DNA from: Gammaproteobacteria bacterium | GTDB taxonomy: Bacteria; Pseudomonadota; Gammaproteobacteria; UBA11654 | DNA: 37,282 nucleotides | Assembly: GCA_018672815.1 (NCBI GenBank) | Contig: JABHDX010000029.1 | Span: 1 to 37,282, forward strand | Reading direction: 5' to 3' | Part shown: one piece after another, positions 23,761-35,259 of the stretch | Layout: every line of letters starts with the position of its first letter | Position numbering within the stretch: the stretch's first letter is position 1 | Position numbers and translations under genes: made by a program | The notes under the pieces: generated by a model | The model's database searches: none | Seen by the model: only the letters and a program-made list of their open reading frames with translations | Told to the model about the DNA's origin: nothing

Positions 23761-24333
23761 ATGAATGAAAAAATTAAAGATGAGATTTTCAATAAAGATG
23801 AACAATCTATTGATCAAGAACAAAATCAACAAGAAGATTTAACAACAGAAGAGAAAGCTGAAGAAATTATTGACCCACTATTGGTGGCTCAAAAAGAAGC
23901 TAAAGAAAATTGGGAAAAAGTACTAAGATTGCAAGCTGAAATAGAAAACTTAAGAAAGCGTACTTTTAAAGATATTGAAAATGCAAGCAGAGGCTCTATT
24001 GAAAGAGTAATACAAGAAATACTTCCTGTAATAGATAGTTTTGAGCTGGGATTAAAAGTTGATACCTCAACAAAAAAAGGAGTGGAAACCTTCATTGAAG
24101 GACAATCCTCAACTTTTCAACTTTTAAACAGCATCTTAGAGAAACTTTCGATAGAAACTATCAACCCAGAAGGCATGCAATATGATTCATCGTTTCATGA
24201 AGTAATAACTATGGCTGAAGATCAAAATACTAAACCTGGATATATTATTGAGGTTATTCAAAAAGGCTATAGACTTCAACAGCGCCTACTCAGACCAGCT
24301 AGAGTTATAGTCAGCTCAGATAATAAAAAATAA
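23761..24333 (+). CDS. grpE: Nucleotide exchange factor GrpE
   Basis: GrpE releases ADP from DnaK. The 190-residue protein has an acidic, glutamine-rich N-terminal tail (about 1-45), a long helix with the family sequence RLQAEIENLRKRTFKDIENA and the C-terminal beta-wing with FHEVITMAED and LRPARVIVS. Length is close to E. coli (197). The ribosome site is GAGG. It lies 34 bp after hrcA and 71 bp before dnaK. Confidence 0.96.
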   Translation: MNEKIKDEIFNKDEQSIDQEQNQQEDLTTEEKAEEIIDPLLVAQKEAKENWEKVLRLQAEIENLRKRTFKDIENASRGSIERVIQEILPVIDSFELGLKVDTSTKKGVETFIEGQSSTFQLLNSILEKLSIETINPEGMQYDSSFHEVITMAEDQNTKPGYIIEVIQKGYRLQQRLLRPARVIVSSDNKK

Positions 24334-24345
24334 TAATACTTTAGA

Positions 24346-24371
24346 CTTGAAAAAATATTACTCGTTCATAT
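24346..24371 (+). promoter_or_regulatory. Candidate sigma-32 heat-shock promoter for dnaK
   Basis: CTTGAAA (24346-24352) equals the sigma-32 -35 consensus. After 11 bp comes GTTCATAT (24364-24371), matching CCCCATNT at C, A, T and the final T. It is about 35 bp before the dnaK start. The -10 half is imperfect and the spacer is at the short end of the accepted range. Confidence 0.45.
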
Positions 24372-24404
24372 AAAGAGATTAACAAAACTTTTTTGGAGTA
24401 AATT

Positions 24405-26345
24405 ATGTCTAGAGTTATAGGTATAGATTTAGGAACTACTAATTCATGTGTTGCCATAATGGATGGTGATCAAGCAAAAGTAATTGAAAATAGTGAAGGC
24501 GATAGAACAACCCCTTCTATTGTTGCTTTCACTAATGATGATGATAGATCTTTGGTTGGCCAATCAGCAAAAAGACAAGCGGTAAGCAACCCAGAGAATA
24601 CATTATTCGCTATTAAGAGACTTATTGGACGAAAATTTGATGACCAGTTAGTGAAGAAAGATATGGATAAGGTTCCATATAAAATTCTAAAAGCTAAGAA
24701 TGGAGATGCGTGGGTTAAAGTCAATGATAAAGAAATATCGCCACCAGCAGTTTCAGCAGAAGTTTTAAGAAAAATGAAAGAAACAGCTGAAAACTACCTA
24801 GGAGAAAAAATTACAGAAGCTGTGGTTACAGTCCCTGCATATTTTAATGACTCTCAAAGACAAGCAACCAAAGATGCAGGAAAAATTGCAGGTCTAGACG
24901 TGAAGAGGATTATCAATGAACCAACAGCAGCTGCTTTAGCTTATGGCCTTGATAAAAAAAGAGGGGATAGAAAGATAGCTGTTTATGATCTTGGAGGAGG
25001 TACATTTGACGTTTCTATTATTGAGATTGCTGATGTAGAAGGTGAAAACCAATTTGAAGTTTTAGCGACGAATGGCGATACATTCCTTGGTGGAGAAGAC
25101 TTTGATCGAAGAATCATGGAACATTTATTATCAGAATTCACTAAACAAACAGGCATGGATATTAATAATGACGCACAAGCTGTGCAAAGGCTCAAAGAAG
25201 CTGCTGAAAAAGCAAAAATTGAGCTATCCAATCAAGCTCAGACTGATATTAATTTACCGTACTTAACAGCTGATTCTTCAGGACCCAAACATTTAAATAT
25301 GACTCTGACTAGGGCAAAACTTGAATCTCTTGTAGAGGATTTAGTAGTTCAAACAATTGAGCCTTGTAAGATAGCTTTAAAAGACGCTGGCCTAAAAGTT
25401 TCAGACATTAACGATGTCATTCTTGTTGGTGGTCAAACAAGGATGCCTAAAGTGCAAGATGAAGTAAAATCATTTTTTGGGCAAGAACCAAGAAAAGATG
25501 TTAATCCAGATGAAGCTGTTGCTATGGGTGCAGGAATTCAAGGAGGAGTGCTATCAGGTGATGTTAAAGATGTTTTACTACTGGATGTGACGCCACTGTC
25601 ACTTGGTATCGAAACACTGGGAGGAGTGACAACTAAGCTTATTGAAAAAAATACCACTATTCCGACAAAAGCAGATCAAGTATTTTCTACTGCTGAAGAC
25701 AATCAAACAGCAGTTACAATACATGTGCTCCAAGGTGAAAGAGAAAGAGCTCAAGACAATAAATCATTAGGTCGATTTGATCTAACTGATATTCCAGCAA
25801 AACCAAGAGGCTTACCACAAATTGAAGTCATTTTCGATATAGATGCTAATGGAATTATTAATGTTTCAGCTAAGGATAAAGAAACTGGGAAAGAGCAAAA
25901 AATTGTCATACAAGCATCCAGTGGTTTGTCTGATGATGAAATTGAACAGATGATCTCAGAAGCAGAATCAAATGCTGAAGAGGATCAAAAATTCAGAGAA
26001 ACAGTTGATATCAAGAATCAAGGTGATCAGTTAGTACATGCAACTGAAAAAACACTAGATGAATTAGGTGAAAAAGTTGAAACTGAAGAAAGAGCAAGTA
26101 TTGAAACTGCAATATCAGAATTAAAAGAAGCACTCAAAGAAGATGATAAAGATATTATAGAGACAAAAATTAAAACCTTAAGCGAAGCATCTGTAGGCAT
26201 GGCTCAGAAGGCATTCGAAGAAGCACAGGCAAAGACTAACAATAATGATGACAGTAGTACAACTGATGCTAAAGACGAAGATGTAGTAGAAGCAGAATAT
26301 GAAGAAGTAGAAGAGGACTCAAAGAAAGAAGAAAATAAATCGTAA
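24405..26345 (+). CDS. dnaK: Chaperone DnaK (Hsp70)
   Basis: DnaK is the ATP-driven Hsp70 chaperone. The 646-residue protein has the three Hsp70 signatures: IDLGTTNS (6-13), [15 protein letters not shown] and [14 protein letters not shown]. The linker [15 protein letters not shown] joins the ATPase and substrate domains, and the lid ends in an acidic tail ([14 protein letters not shown]). The ribosome site is GGAG, 8 bp upstream. It lies between grpE and dnaJ; a stem-loop follows. Confidence 0.99.
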   Translation: MSRVIGIDLGTTNSCVAIMDGDQAKVIENSEGDRTTPSIVAFTNDDDRSLVGQSAKRQAVSNPENTLFAIKRLIGRKFDDQLVKKDMDKVPYKILKAKNGDAWVKVNDKEISPPAVSAEVLRKMKETAENYLGEKITEAVVTVPAYFNDSQRQATKDAGKIAGLDVKRIINEPTAAALAYGLDKKRGDRKIAVYDLGGGTFDVSIIEIADVEGENQFEVLATNGDTFLGGEDFDRRIMEHLLSEFTKQTGMDINNDAQAVQRLKEAAEKAKIELSNQAQTDINLPYLTADSSGPKHLNMTLTRAKLESLVEDLVVQTIEPCKIALKDAGLKVSDINDVILVGGQTRMPKVQDEVKSFFGQEPRKDVNPDEAVAMGAGIQGGVLSGDVKDVLLLDVTPLSLGIETLGGVTTKLIEKNTTIPTKADQVFSTAEDNQTAVTIHVLQGERERAQDNKSLGRFDLTDIPAKPRGLPQIEVIFDIDANGIINVSAKDKETGKEQKIVIQASSGLSDDEIEQMISEAESNAEEDQKFRETVDIKNQGDQLVHATEKTLDELGEKVETEERASIETAISELKEALKEDDKDIIETKIKTLSEASVGMAQKAFEEAQAKTNNNDDSSTTDAKDEDVVEAEYEEVEEDSKKEENKS

Positions 26346-26366
26346 CTAATTCTTTTTATTAATTTA

Positions 26367-26400
26367 ATATAGGGCAGGTAAAACTTGCCCTATATATATT
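26367..26400 (+). terminator. Stem-loop between dnaK and dnaJ
   Basis: A 13-bp stem pairs ATATAGGGCAGGT (26367-26379) with ACTTGCCCTATAT (26383-26395), with one G-T wobble and an AAA loop. Only a few T residues follow, so it is probably a partial terminator or an mRNA-stabilising hairpin that lowers dnaJ relative to dnaK. Confidence 0.6.
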
Positions 26401-26412
26401 TGGACCATATAA

Positions 26413-27549
26413 ATGAGTAAAGCAGATTATTATAAAACTTTAGGTATTGAGAAAAACTCAAGCGAAACGGATATAAAGAAAGCTTATCGAAAAAAAGCAA
26501 TGAAATATCATCCGGATCGTAATCCAGATGATAAACAGTCTGAAGCTAAATTTAAACAAGCAAAAGAAGCTTATGAAGTTTTATCGAATCCCCAAAAGAG
26601 AGGTGCTTATGATCAATATGGTCATGCAGGCGTTAATTCTCAAGGCGGAATGGGTGGAGGATTCAATTCAGGGGACTCATTCAACGATATATTTGGTGAC
26701 ATGTTTGGTGATATATTTGGTGGAAGGAGAAGTGGAGGTCAACAAAATCAATCTCAAAGAGGTTCAGATCTCAGGTATGAACTCTCACTAGAACTTGAAC
26801 AAGCAGTATTTGGAGATAAAATAAATATAGATATACCATCTTTGAGCTCATGTGAACCATGCAAAGGAAGTGGAGCTAAACCTGGAACATCACCAACGGT
26901 CTGTCCACAATGTGATGGAAGGGGAAACGTTAGAGTACAACAAGGATTTTTTACACTTCAACAAACATGTCCTCAGTGCAGAGGAGCTGGGCAAACAATA
27001 AATGACCCTTGTCAATCATGTTCAGGACAGGGAAGGGTTCAAAAACAAAGAACTATATCGATTAAAATACCTGCAGGAGTCGACCAGAGTGATCGTATTA
27101 GACTATCCAATGAAGGAGAAGCAGGAATTAAAGGAGGCCCATCTGGTGACTTATTTGTAGATATTAATATAAAAAAACATCGAATCTTCCAAAGGGAAGG
27201 TAGCAACTTATTTTGTGAAGTGCCGACTAGTTTTTCTACAGCCGTATTAGGTGGTGTATTAAAAGTACCTACAATAGATGGTGCTGTAAACTTAACAATA
27301 CCTGAGGAAACACAATCCGGTAAAGTATTTAGACTTAAAGGAAAAGGCATTAAATCATACAGGGATAGGAGTACTGGTGATCTGTATTGTACTGTTCAAA
27401 TTGAAACACCAGTTAGCTTGAATAAAAAACAAAAAGAATTGTTAGAGAGTTTTGAAAATTCTCTTAAATCAAGCTCTAAAGAGCATCGTCCTAATAGGGA
27501 AAACTGGAAATCTAGTGTAAAAAGCTTTTTTGATAAAATAGGAATTTAA
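26413..27549 (+). CDS. dnaJ: Co-chaperone DnaJ (Hsp40)
   Basis: DnaJ delivers substrates to DnaK and stimulates its ATPase. The 378-residue protein has the J domain with HPD (33-35), a Gly/Phe-rich linker (about 75-115) and four zinc-binding CxxCxGxG repeats ([32 protein letters not shown]), then the two C-terminal substrate domains. Length matches E. coli (376). In most gammaproteobacteria dapB or carA follows; here a 350-bp gap precedes carA. Confidence 0.99.
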   Translation: MSKADYYKTLGIEKNSSETDIKKAYRKKAMKYHPDRNPDDKQSEAKFKQAKEAYEVLSNPQKRGAYDQYGHAGVNSQGGMGGGFNSGDSFNDIFGDMFGDIFGGRRSGGQQNQSQRGSDLRYELSLELEQAVFGDKINIDIPSLSSCEPCKGSGAKPGTSPTVCPQCDGRGNVRVQQGFFTLQQTCPQCRGAGQTINDPCQSCSGQGRVQKQRTISIKIPAGVDQSDRIRLSNEGEAGIKGGPSGDLFVDINIKKHRIFQREGSNLFCEVPTSFSTAVLGGVLKVPTIDGAVNLTIPEETQSGKVFRLKGKGIKSYRDRSTGDLYCTVQIETPVSLNKKQKELLESFENSLKSSSKEHRPNRENWKSSVKSFFDKIGI

Positions 27550-27641
27550 TTCATTATTAGTAAAAAGTATCTAAAACAAACATTATTTCTTTAATATCAT
27601 TACGATTTATTTATATTCTAAATTATTCATTAGGTACCCCT

Positions 27642-27797
27642 GTGAACTATTGGTATCTTATACAAATACCAAAAACAGACAGTTTGGCTAATTTTTTACC
27701 AGATGCTCCTTTTCTTATTATTCCAATAATCTTCATTACTATTATTTTTTTTACTTTGTTCAACTTCCTTTTAAGAGTCAAAAAAATTAAAAGGTGA
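27642..27797 (+). CDS. Small ORF upstream of carA: leader peptide or small membrane protein
   Basis: An open frame of 51 codons starts at GTG 27642 with AGG 7 nt upstream and ends at TGA 27795-27797. The product begins VNYWYLIQIPK, has one strongly hydrophobic segment (about 24-45, rich in Ile and Phe) and ends in a basic tail (RVKKIKR). The coding strand is very T-rich across the hydrophobic segment. The frame stays open upstream to 27564 but without another standard start. Its stop codon lies in the 5' arm of a hairpin followed by the carA-proximal terminator, so it may be a regulatory leader ORF. A real single-span membrane protein is equally possible. No homologue was recognised. Confidence 0.4.
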   Translation: MNYWYLIQIPKTDSLANFLPDAPFLIIPIIFITIIFFTLFNFLLRVKKIKR

Positions 27798-27827
27798 CAT
27801 CATCATAATTTATCTCTAAGATATCAC
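27794..27827 (+). promoter_or_regulatory. Leader hairpin covering the small-ORF stop codon
   Basis: GTGACATC (27794-27801) can pair with GATATCAC (27820-27827) at 7 of 8 positions. The TGA stop of the small ORF (27795-27797) lies in the 5' arm, so a terminating ribosome would open it. The next six bases, GGGTTC (27828-27833), can pair with GAACCT (27852-27857) in the 5' arm of the terminator and would exclude it. Confidence 0.35.
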
Positions 27828-27845
27828 GGGTTCCATACATTTTTT

Positions 27846-27879
27846 AAGGAAGAACCTTTTTAAGGCTCTTCCTTTTTTT
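27846..27879 (+). terminator. Intrinsic terminator directly before carA (possible attenuator)
   Basis: Arms AAGGAAGAACCTT (27846-27858) and AAGGCTCTTCCTT (27862-27874) form 12 of 13 pairs around a TTT loop and run into seven T residues (27873-27879). The carA start is only 20 bp further and its ribosome site (AAAGAGAT, 27884-27891) follows at once, leaving no room for a promoter. carAB transcription must therefore pass through this terminator. Confidence 0.8.
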
Positions 27880-27899
27880 AAATAAAGAGATATAAAAAA

Positions 27900-29006
27900 T
27901 TGACAAAAGCAGTTTTAGCACTCGAAGACGGTACAATTTTCAAAGGAATATCAATTGGTGCTATAGGTAATTCGACTGGTGAAATTGTATTTAATACAGC
28001 TATGACAGGTTATCAGGAAATATTAACTGATCCTTCTTACCACAAACAAATTATTACTCTTACATACCCCCATATTGGAAATACAGGCACAAATACAGAA
28101 GATTACGAAAGTGAAAAATCTTTTGCCTCAGGTCTTGTTATAAAAGAAGCTTCATTGTTGTCCAGTAGCTGGAGAAATCAAACTCATTTTAGCGATTTTC
28201 TAATTAAAGAAAATATTGTTGCAATATCAGATATAGACACCAGAAAATTAACAAACCATATTAGAAAATACGGTTCGTTATCAGCATGCATAGCATCTGA
28301 TGCAAACGATATTAATCATCTAATTACTAAAGCAAAAAAATTTAGTGGACTCAATGGTATGGATTTAGCGAAAGAAGTATCTACAAATGAAATTTATCCA
28401 TTTGAAAGCTCTCATGAAACAAAAAATAATTATGACTTCACAGTTATTGCTTATGATTTTGGTATCAAGAAAAACATTCTCAATATATTAAATAATATGG
28501 GTTGCAAAATAATTGTAGTTCCTGCAAAAACAAAACCCGCTCAAGTAATGTCAATGAATCCAGATGGTATATTTTTATCCAATGGACCAGGAGATCCTGA
28601 ACCTTGTGAATATGCTATTCAATCCATTAAAACATTTATAACTAAAAAAATACCCATATTTGGTATATGTCTTGGTCATCAGTTGTTAGCCATTGCAAGT
28701 GGAGCAAAAACAAGAAAAATGAAATTTGGTCATCATGGAGCTAACCATCCTGTTAAAGATCTATTAACTGGAAAAGTATTAATTACTAGTCAAAACCATG
28801 GCTTTACAGTTGACGAAAAAACAATCCCAGCAAATGTTAAAATTACCCATAGATCGTTATTTGATAATTCAATTCAGGGTATACAATTACTAGAATCACC
28901 AGCATTGGGTTTTCAGGGACATCCAGAAGCAAGCCCTGGTCCTCATGATGTCTATTCCTTATTTGAAAACTTTTTAGGAATTATGAGAAATGCCAAAAAG
29001 AACTGA
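27900..29006 (+). CDS. carA: Carbamoyl-phosphate synthase small (glutaminase) subunit
   Basis: CarA hydrolyses glutamine and channels ammonia to CarB to make carbamoyl phosphate for pyrimidines and arginine. The 368-residue protein has the CPSase small-chain domain ([17 protein letters not shown], 31-47) and a class I amidotransferase domain with Cys257 (GICLGHQLL), His341 and Glu343 (GHPEASPG). The start is TTG, supported by the AAAGAGAT site 8 nt upstream and by the family N-terminus. A strong terminator precedes it, suggesting attenuation. The last 17 bp overlap carB. Confidence 0.98.
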   Translation: MTKAVLALEDGTIFKGISIGAIGNSTGEIVFNTAMTGYQEILTDPSYHKQIITLTYPHIGNTGTNTEDYESEKSFASGLVIKEASLLSSSWRNQTHFSDFLIKENIVAISDIDTRKLTNHIRKYGSLSACIASDANDINHLITKAKKFSGLNGMDLAKEVSTNEIYPFESSHETKNNYDFTVIAYDFGIKKNILNILNNMGCKIIVVPAKTKPAQVMSMNPDGIFLSNGPGDPEPCEYAIQSIKTFITKKIPIFGICLGHQLLAIASGAKTRKMKFGHHGANHPVKDLLTGKVLITSQNHGFTVDEKTIPANVKITHRSLFDNSIQGIQLLESPALGFQGHPEASPGPHDVYSLFENFLGIMRNAKKN

Positions 29007-32000
29007 TATTCAATCAATATTAATTATAGGAGCAGGACCAATAATTATAGGTCAAGCCTGTGAGTTTGATTATTCAGGCACACAAGCTTGCAAAGCTTTA
29101 AAAAAAGAAGGCTATAGAGTCATATTAGTAAATTCAAATCCTGCAACAATTATGACAGATCCAGATATTGCAGATTCTATATATATAGAACCTATTAATT
29201 GGAGAACAGTTGAAGCAATTATTCAAAAAGAAAAACCAAATGCCTTATTGCCCACTATGGGTGGTCAAACAGCATTAAATACAGCTCTAGATCTAGCTAG
29301 CAAAGGCATACTAGAACTTCACAATGTTGAATTAATAGGAGCAACTAAAGAAGCCATAGATAAAGCTGAGGATAGGGATCTTTTTAAAAAAGCTATGCAG
29401 GAAATAAATATTGATGTAGCACGATCAGGTCTAGCAAATAACCTAGATGAAGCTATAGACTTAGCTAACACTATTTCGTATCCAATTATTATTAGACCTT
29501 CATTTACTATGGGAGGTTCAGGTGGAGGTGTTGCAACAAACGAAAAAGAACTCATCGAAATAACAACCAGAGGATTAGATCTCTCTCCCACAAATGAAAT
29601 TTTGATTGAAGAATCTTTAATTGGATGGAAAGAATTTGAAATGGAAGTTGTTAGAGATAAAAGTGATAACACTATTATTATTTGTTCTATTGAGAATTTA
29701 GACCCTATGGGAGTACATACTGGAGACTCTATTACAGTTGCTCCAGCCCAAACCCTTACAGACAAAGAATACCAGATAATGAGAGACTGTTCTCTGAAAG
29801 TGCTCCGTAAAATTGGAGTTGATACAGGTGGTTCGAATGTACAATTTGCAATTAATCCTGAAAATGGAAGGATGATTATTATAGAGATGAACCCGAGAGT
29901 TTCTAGATCATCAGCTCTGGCTTCAAAAGCTACAGGATTTCCTATTGCTAAGATTGCAGCTAAACTTGCTGTTGGATTTACATTAGATGAGCTTAAAAAT
30001 GACATAACAGGAGGAAGATCACCCGCTTCTTTTGAACCATCGATTGATTATGTAGTTACTAAGATACCAAAATTTACGTTTGAAAAATTTCCAAATGCTA
30101 ATCCTACATTAACAACACAAATGAAATCTGTAGGAGAAGTAATGGCAATTGGGAGGAATTTCCAAGAATCATTGCAAAAAGCATTAAGGGGACTTGAGAA
30201 TGGTCATTATGGTTTCACAGAAATAAATAATACCAATAATATTGAAGAATTAATTACTACACCTTCAGCTGAAAGAATATTATACCTAGGACAAGCTTTT
30301 AGAGAAGGTCTGTCATTAGATAAAATACAATACCTTACAAAAATAGACCCATGGTTTTTGTCATACATAGAAGAAATTATTTCTCTCGAACAAACTGTCA
30401 AAGAATTATCACTAGAAACACTGGACAAAGATCTTTTATTTCAGCTCAAAAGAAAAGGTTTTTCGGACATAAGATTAGCAGAACTCATATCGGTTTCAGA
30501 ACTTGATATTTATAACTATAGAAAAGAACTAAAAATTAAACCTGTATTCAAAAGAGTAGACACTTGTGCAGCAGAATTTGAAACATCAACAGCATATCTA
30601 TATTCAACGTATGAAGAAGAATGTGAATCTCTTCCAACCAATAATAAAAAAATTCTGATCCTCGGAGGAGGTCCCAATAGAATTGGACAAGGTATTGAAT
30701 TTGACTATTGTTGTGTACATGCTGCTTTTGCTGTCAGCGATTCTGGATATGAATCTATAATGGTCAATTGCAACCCAGAAACAGTATCCACTGACTATGA
30801 CACATCTGACAGGCTTTATTTTGAACCTTTAACATTTGAAGATGTAATGGCTATTGTGAATATTGAACAACCAGAGGGAATAATTGTTCAATTTGGCGGT
30901 CAGACGCCTCTAAAGCTTGCCAAGCAACTCCAAGAAGCTGGAGCCCCTATTATAGGAACATCACCAGAATCTATTGATATAGCAGAAGATAGAGAAAGAT
31001 TTAAGAAAATAGTCACTGAATTAGATTTACTACAACCTTATAACGAGGTGGCTAGAACTAAAGAAGAAGCCATCAAAAATGCAGCAAAAGTTGAATACCC
31101 ACTAGTAGTTAGGCCGTCATATGTATTAGGCGGAAGAGCCATGGATATTGTTTATAATGATAATGAACTCAATAAATATATGGAAGAAGCTGTTAAAGTT
31201 TCCAATGACTCCCCAGTTTTACTTGATCATTTTCTAGATAAAGCCATTGAAGTTGATATAGATGCTGTATCAGATGGAGAAAATATTTTAATAGGTGGAA
31301 TTATGGAACATATTGAACAAGCAGGTGTTCATTCTGGAGATTCAGCATGCTCAATACCACCAATAACACTATCTCTTGAGATCCAAGATCAGTTAATAAA
31401 ACAAATGATTGCTTTCACAAAAAAACTCAATGTTATCGGACTTGTTAATGCACAATTTGCTGTTAGAAAGAATAAAATATTCATCCTTGAAGTTAATCCT
31501 AGAGCTTCTAGAACAGTTCCTTTTGTGTCGAAGGCCACAGGCAATCAATTAGCAAAAATAGCAGCTAAAGCGATGATTGGTGTATCACTAAATGAACAAA
31601 ATGAAATGTTTTCTCATACACCCGGCTTTTTCTCTGTAAAAAGTCCAGTTTTTCCATTTAATAAATTTCCTGATACTGATCCTATTCTTGGACCAGAAAT
31701 GAAATCAACTGGTGAAGTAATGGGTACTGGTAAGACTTTTAGTGAGGCTTATATAAAATCTCAATATGCTTCAGGCACAGAATTTTCATTAAGCGGCAGT
31801 GTTTTTATTTCTGTAAGAGAACCAGATAAAACACAACAGTTAATTAATATCTCTCAAAAATTAATTAATCAGCAATATAAACTGATTGCGACTAAAGGAA
31901 CTTATGAATTTTTAGTAAAGAATAACATTGATTGCTCATGTATCAATAAAGTTCATGAAGGGAAACCTCATATTGTTGAAAAAATAAAAAACAAAGAAAT

Positions 32001-32205
32001 TGACCTAATAATCAATACGACCGAAGGAAAACAATCCATAAAAGAATCGTTTTCAATCAGAGCTGAAGCGGTAATCAAAAACGTTACTTATTACACAAGT
32101 CTTGAAGCAGCTATTGCAACTATAGATTCATTAGATTACTTTAATAATATAGATATTAATAAAATTCAGAATTATAAATACAATAAAGTAATTAAAAATG
32201 GATAG
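28990..32205 (+). CDS. carB: Carbamoyl-phosphate synthase large subunit
   Basis: CarB makes carbamoyl phosphate from bicarbonate, ammonia and two ATP. The 1071-residue protein has the two homologous synthetase halves (each with an ATP-grasp domain; repeated [14 protein letters not shown] and [13 protein letters not shown] loops near 168 and 710) and the C-terminal allosteric domain. Starts such as [20 protein letters not shown] mark the second half. Length is within two residues of E. coli (1073). It overlaps carA by 17 bp and greA by 8 bp, so the operon is tightly coupled. No residue defects were noticed. Confidence 0.99.
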   Translation: MPKRTDIQSILIIGAGPIIIGQACEFDYSGTQACKALKKEGYRVILVNSNPATIMTDPDIADSIYIEPINWRTVEAIIQKEKPNALLPTMGGQTALNTALDLASKGILELHNVELIGATKEAIDKAEDRDLFKKAMQEINIDVARSGLANNLDEAIDLANTISYPIIIRPSFTMGGSGGGVATNEKELIEITTRGLDLSPTNEILIEESLIGWKEFEMEVVRDKSDNTIIICSIENLDPMGVHTGDSITVAPAQTLTDKEYQIMRDCSLKVLRKIGVDTGGSNVQFAINPENGRMIIIEMNPRVSRSSALASKATGFPIAKIAAKLAVGFTLDELKNDITGGRSPASFEPSIDYVVTKIPKFTFEKFPNANPTLTTQMKSVGEVMAIGRNFQESLQKALRGLENGHYGFTEINNTNNIEELITTPSAERILYLGQAFREGLSLDKIQYLTKIDPWFLSYIEEIISLEQTVKELSLETLDKDLLFQLKRKGFSDIRLAELISVSELDIYNYRKELKIKPVFKRVDTCAAEFETSTAYLYSTYEEECESLPTNNKKILILGGGPNRIGQGIEFDYCCVHAAFAVSDSGYESIMVNCNPETVSTDYDTSDRLYFEPLTFEDVMAIVNIEQPEGIIVQFGGQTPLKLAKQLQEAGAPIIGTSPESIDIAEDRERFKKIVTELDLLQPYNEVARTKEEAIKNAAKVEYPLVVRPSYVLGGRAMDIVYNDNELNKYMEEAVKVSNDSPVLLDHFLDKAIEVDIDAVSDGENILIGGIMEHIEQAGVHSGDSACSIPPITLSLEIQDQLIKQMIAFTKKLNVIGLVNAQFAVRKNKIFILEVNPRASRTVPFVSKATGNQLAKIAAKAMIGVSLNEQNEMFSHTPGFFSVKSPVFPFNKFPDTDPILGPEMKSTGEVMGTGKTFSEAYIKSQYASGTEFSLSGSVFISVREPDKTQQLINISQKLINQQYKLIATKGTYEFLVKNNIDCSCINKVHEGKPHIVEKIKNKEIDLIINTTEGKQSIKESFSIRAEAVIKNVTYYTSLEAAIATIDSLDYFNNIDINKIQNYKYNKVIKNG

Positions 32206-32674
32206 ATTTGTAATGACAATTAATGGACAGTCATCTCTGAGAGACGAATTGAGAAAACTTAAATCAGAAGACCGACCAAACATAATTAAAGCAATAGCTA
32301 CAGCAAGAGAATTTGGCGATCTTAAAGAAAATGCTGAATATCATGCAGCTAAAGAGAAACAAAGCTTTATAGAAGGAAGAATAAAAGATATAGATTCAAA
32401 ATTATCAAATGCACAAGTGATAGATGTGACTACCTTAAATGTTACTGACAAAGTTGTATTTGGATCTACTGTTAGTCTTTGTAATCTTGATGATAATTCT
32501 GAAATAACTTACAAAATAGTAGGTGAAGATGAGTCCAATATTGAATCTGGACTTCTATCTTATAAAGCCCCTTTAGCTAAAGCTATAATGGGTAAAAATA
32601 TTAATGACTTGATAGAGTTTAATATGATGGATACTCAAAAAAATTTCGAAATTATAAAAATTGAATACGTTTAA
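32198..32674 (+). CDS. greA: Transcription elongation factor GreA
   Basis: GreA rescues backtracked RNA polymerase by stimulating transcript cleavage. The 158-residue protein has the N-terminal coiled coil with the active acidic tip ([20 protein letters not shown]) and the C-terminal FKBP-like domain ([18 protein letters not shown] end). The ATG at 32198 overlaps the carB stop and gives MDRFVMT, matching the position of E. coli MQAIPMT; the later ATG at 32213 would shorten it. The carAB-greA-rlmE-ftsH order is typical. Confidence 0.97.
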   Translation: MDRFVMTINGQSSLRDELRKLKSEDRPNIIKAIATAREFGDLKENAEYHAAKEKQSFIEGRIKDIDSKLSNAQVIDVTTLNVTDKVVFGSTVSLCNLDDNSEITYKIVGEDESNIESGLLSYKAPLAKAIMGKNINDLIEFNMMDTQKNFEIIKIEYV

Positions 32675-32680
32675 TCATCA

Positions 32681-33301
32681 ATGGCAAAAGAACATTGGCG
32701 ACAAAAACAATCTCTTGATAAATACTTCTTAGAATCAAAAGCAAAAGGCTTTAGATCAAGATCAACTTTTAAACTTGAAGAAATTGATAAAAAAATAAAT
32801 CTATTCAAATCGAATGTTTCAGTTCTTGATTTAGGATCAACTCCTGGTGGATGGTCTCAATATATAACTAAAAAAAATCATAAAAGATTAAATCTAATTG
32901 CAAACGATATTAATTTTATGGAAAACATAAATGGTGTTCCTTTTATCCAAGGAGACTTCACCAAAAAAAATATTCAGAATTTAATATTGGCTCAAAATAA
33001 TGATAATAAATTTAACATCATATTATCTGATATATCACCAAATAAAACTGGCAACAAAGTTACAGATCAATATATTTTTTATGACTTAGTGACAAGTATC
33101 CTTGAATTTTCAAAAATCGCCCTTATTAATGATGGTAAGATTATTATTAAGGTCTTTCATGGCTTAGGATTTGAGGATTTTACAAGAGATTGTAGAGAAA
33201 CTTTTGAAACTGTTAAGTTCTTTAAACCGAATGCTTGTAGGAAAGACAGTAAAGAAACTTATATGATAGGCCAAAACATTAGGTATAATTCAAAAAAATG
33301 A
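32681..33301 (+). CDS. rlmE: 23S rRNA 2'-O-methyltransferase RlmE (FtsJ)
   Basis: RlmE methylates U2552 of 23S rRNA in the late 50S particle. The 206-residue protein has the SAM motif [12 protein letters not shown] (50-61). The catalytic residues are Lys31, Asp117, Lys157 and Glu192, each exactly seven below the E. coli Lys38-Asp124-Lys164-Glu199 set. The ftsH ATG overlaps its stop (ATGA), the conserved rlmE-ftsH pair. The yhbY gene usually divergent upstream is missing. Confidence 0.97.
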   Translation: MAKEHWRQKQSLDKYFLESKAKGFRSRSTFKLEEIDKKINLFKSNVSVLDLGSTPGGWSQYITKKNHKRLNLIANDINFMENINGVPFIQGDFTKKNIQNLILAQNNDNKFNIILSDISPNKTGNKVTDQYIFYDLVTSILEFSKIALINDGKIIIKVFHGLGFEDFTRDCRETFETVKFFKPNACRKDSKETYMIGQNIRYNSKK

Positions 33302-35199
33302 ATAACTTATTTAAAAACGCAATGGTATGGATTGTCCTAGGTATAATTATGCTTACCTTTTTCCAATCATTTTCGCCCAATGCAATAAGACAACAAACAA
33401 TTGACTATAGTACTTTTTTGGAGCTTGTAAGAACTGGTAGTATTAGTGAAGTAGTCTTTGAAAATGATTTAATAAAGGCAAAAAAACTCAACGGTGAAAA
33501 TTTCCTAACTTACAATCCAGAAACTGATAACACAGCTTTAATTGGTGAACTGAATAAAAGTGGTGTGAGAATCAGTGCAACACCACCCAAAAGTCAAAAT
33601 CTTTTTATTAGCTTACTGATAAACTCTTTTCCTGTAATACTTCTAATAGCAGTATGGATATACTTTATGAGACAAATGCAAGGAGGAGTAGGGGGAGGAA
33701 AAGGAGCAATGTCTTTTGGAAAAAGCAAAGCAAGACTCCTTGGAGAAGATCAGATAAATGTTACTTTTTCAGATGTAGCAGGTATAGAAGAGTCAAAAGA
33801 GGAAGTTGTTGAAATCGTAGAATTTCTCAAAGATCCAAACAAGTTTCAAAAATTGGGTGGAAAAATGCCTAAAGGAGTTCTTATGGTAGGCTCTCCAGGT
33901 ACAGGAAAAACACTCCTAGCTAGAGCAATTGCTGGAGAAGCTAAAGTTCCGTTTTTTACTATTTCTGGATCAGATTTCGTAGAAATGTTCGTAGGAGTTG
34001 GCGCATCGAGAGTCCGAGATATGTTTCAAGAAGCTAAGTCCCATTCTCCTTGCATAATCTTTATAGATGAAATAGATGCAGTGGGAAGACAAAGAGGTGC
34101 TGGTTTAGGAGGAGGTCATGACGAGAGAGAACAAACTCTAAATCAATTATTAGTTGAAATGGATGGTTTTGAAGATAATGCAGGAGTGATAGTTATTGCT
34201 GCAACCAATAGACCTGACGTACTCGATTCTGCTTTGTTAAGACCAGGTAGATTTGATAGGCAAGTTGTTGTTCCACTTCCTGATGTTAGAGGTAGAGAGC
34301 AAATATTGAAAGTACATATGAGAAAAGTACCTCTAGATAAAAACGTTAAACCTTCCATTATAGCTAGGGGAACACCTGGCTTTTCAGGAGCAGATCTAGC
34401 TAACTTAGTTAACGAATCCGCTCTTTTAGCTGCAAGAGCAAATAAAAAATTTATCAATATGGATGATCTAGATAAAGCAAAAGATAAAATAATGATGGGC
34501 GCTGAAAGAAGATCTTTAGTGATGAGTGAAGATGAAAAGAATTTAACAGCCTATCATGAAGCTGGTCATGCCATAGTAGGCTTAAGCCTAGAAGAACACG
34601 ATCCTGTCTACAAAGTTACAATCGTACCTAGAGGAAGGGCTCTAGGAGTAACCATGTTTCTACCTGAACAAGATAGATATAGTATGAGTAAGAAACGATT
34701 AATAGGGCAAATTACAAGTCTATTTGGTGGTAGGGTTGCAGAAGAGTTGATTTTTGGAAAAGATTCTGTGACAACCGGTGCATCTAACGATATCGAAAGA
34801 GCCACTGAAATAGCAAGAAACATGGTAACAAAATGGGGTTTATCAGAAAAACTGGGGCCTCTAGCTTACAGCGAAGAAGAAGGAGAAGTATTCTTAGGTA
34901 GGTCAGTCACTCAGACCAAGCAAGTCTCAGATATCACGGCCAAAACAATAGATGAAGAAATTAGAAAAATAATTGATGAAACTTATAAACATGCCACTGA
35001 AATACTCAAAAAAAATATCAAACGTCTCCATAAAATGTCTGAAGCTCTTATGAAATATGAAACAATTGAACAATTACAGATTGAAGATATTATGAACGAT
35101 AAGGAACCGAGACTCCCTGATGATTGGGAAAATAAAGATAATTCCAATGAAGATAATGATAAAACACCTAATATAGGTGATCATGCTACTCAGCACTGA
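33298..35199 (+). CDS. ftsH: ATP-dependent zinc metalloprotease FtsH
   Basis: FtsH is the membrane-bound AAA+ protease that degrades LpxC, sigma-32 and damaged membrane proteins. The 633-residue protein has two transmembrane segments (about 5-24 and 104-124), Walker A GSPGTGKT (198-205), Walker B IIFIDEID (253-260), the second region of homology ([20 protein letters not shown]) and the zinc motif HEAGH (420-424). Walker A has Ser where E. coli has Pro (GPPGTGKT), a conservative oddity. Length is close to E. coli (644). It overlaps rlmE by 4 bp. folP, usually next, is absent. Confidence 0.98.
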   Translation: MNNLFKNAMVWIVLGIIMLTFFQSFSPNAIRQQTIDYSTFLELVRTGSISEVVFENDLIKAKKLNGENFLTYNPETDNTALIGELNKSGVRISATPPKSQNLFISLLINSFPVILLIAVWIYFMRQMQGGVGGGKGAMSFGKSKARLLGEDQINVTFSDVAGIEESKEEVVEIVEFLKDPNKFQKLGGKMPKGVLMVGSPGTGKTLLARAIAGEAKVPFFTISGSDFVEMFVGVGASRVRDMFQEAKSHSPCIIFIDEIDAVGRQRGAGLGGGHDEREQTLNQLLVEMDGFEDNAGVIVIAATNRPDVLDSALLRPGRFDRQVVVPLPDVRGREQILKVHMRKVPLDKNVKPSIIARGTPGFSGADLANLVNESALLAARANKKFINMDDLDKAKDKIMMGAERRSLVMSEDEKNLTAYHEAGHAIVGLSLEEHDPVYKVTIVPRGRALGVTMFLPEQDRYSMSKKRLIGQITSLFGGRVAEELIFGKDSVTTGASNDIERATEIARNMVTKWGLSEKLGPLAYSEEEGEVFLGRSVTQTKQVSDITAKTIDEEIRKIIDETYKHATEILKKNIKRLHKMSEALMKYETIEQLQIEDIMNDKEPRLPDDWENKDNSNEDNDKTPNIGDHATQH

Positions 35200-35259
35200 C
35201 TTTTTCTAGCTAAATTAAATAAAAATTTTACCTTAACTAGATTAATTAGACTTAATGAC

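Noticed and set aside
27915..27923. TTAGCACTC, the left half of a CIRCE operator, at the start of carA
   Set aside because: The matching right half is missing at the 9-bp spacing and the bases are explained by codons of CarA (Leu-Ala-Leu).
29319..30005. A 228-codon open frame on the minus strand inside carB
   Set aside because: carB is certain over the whole interval; the opposite frame is low in complexity and has no family motif or ribosome site.
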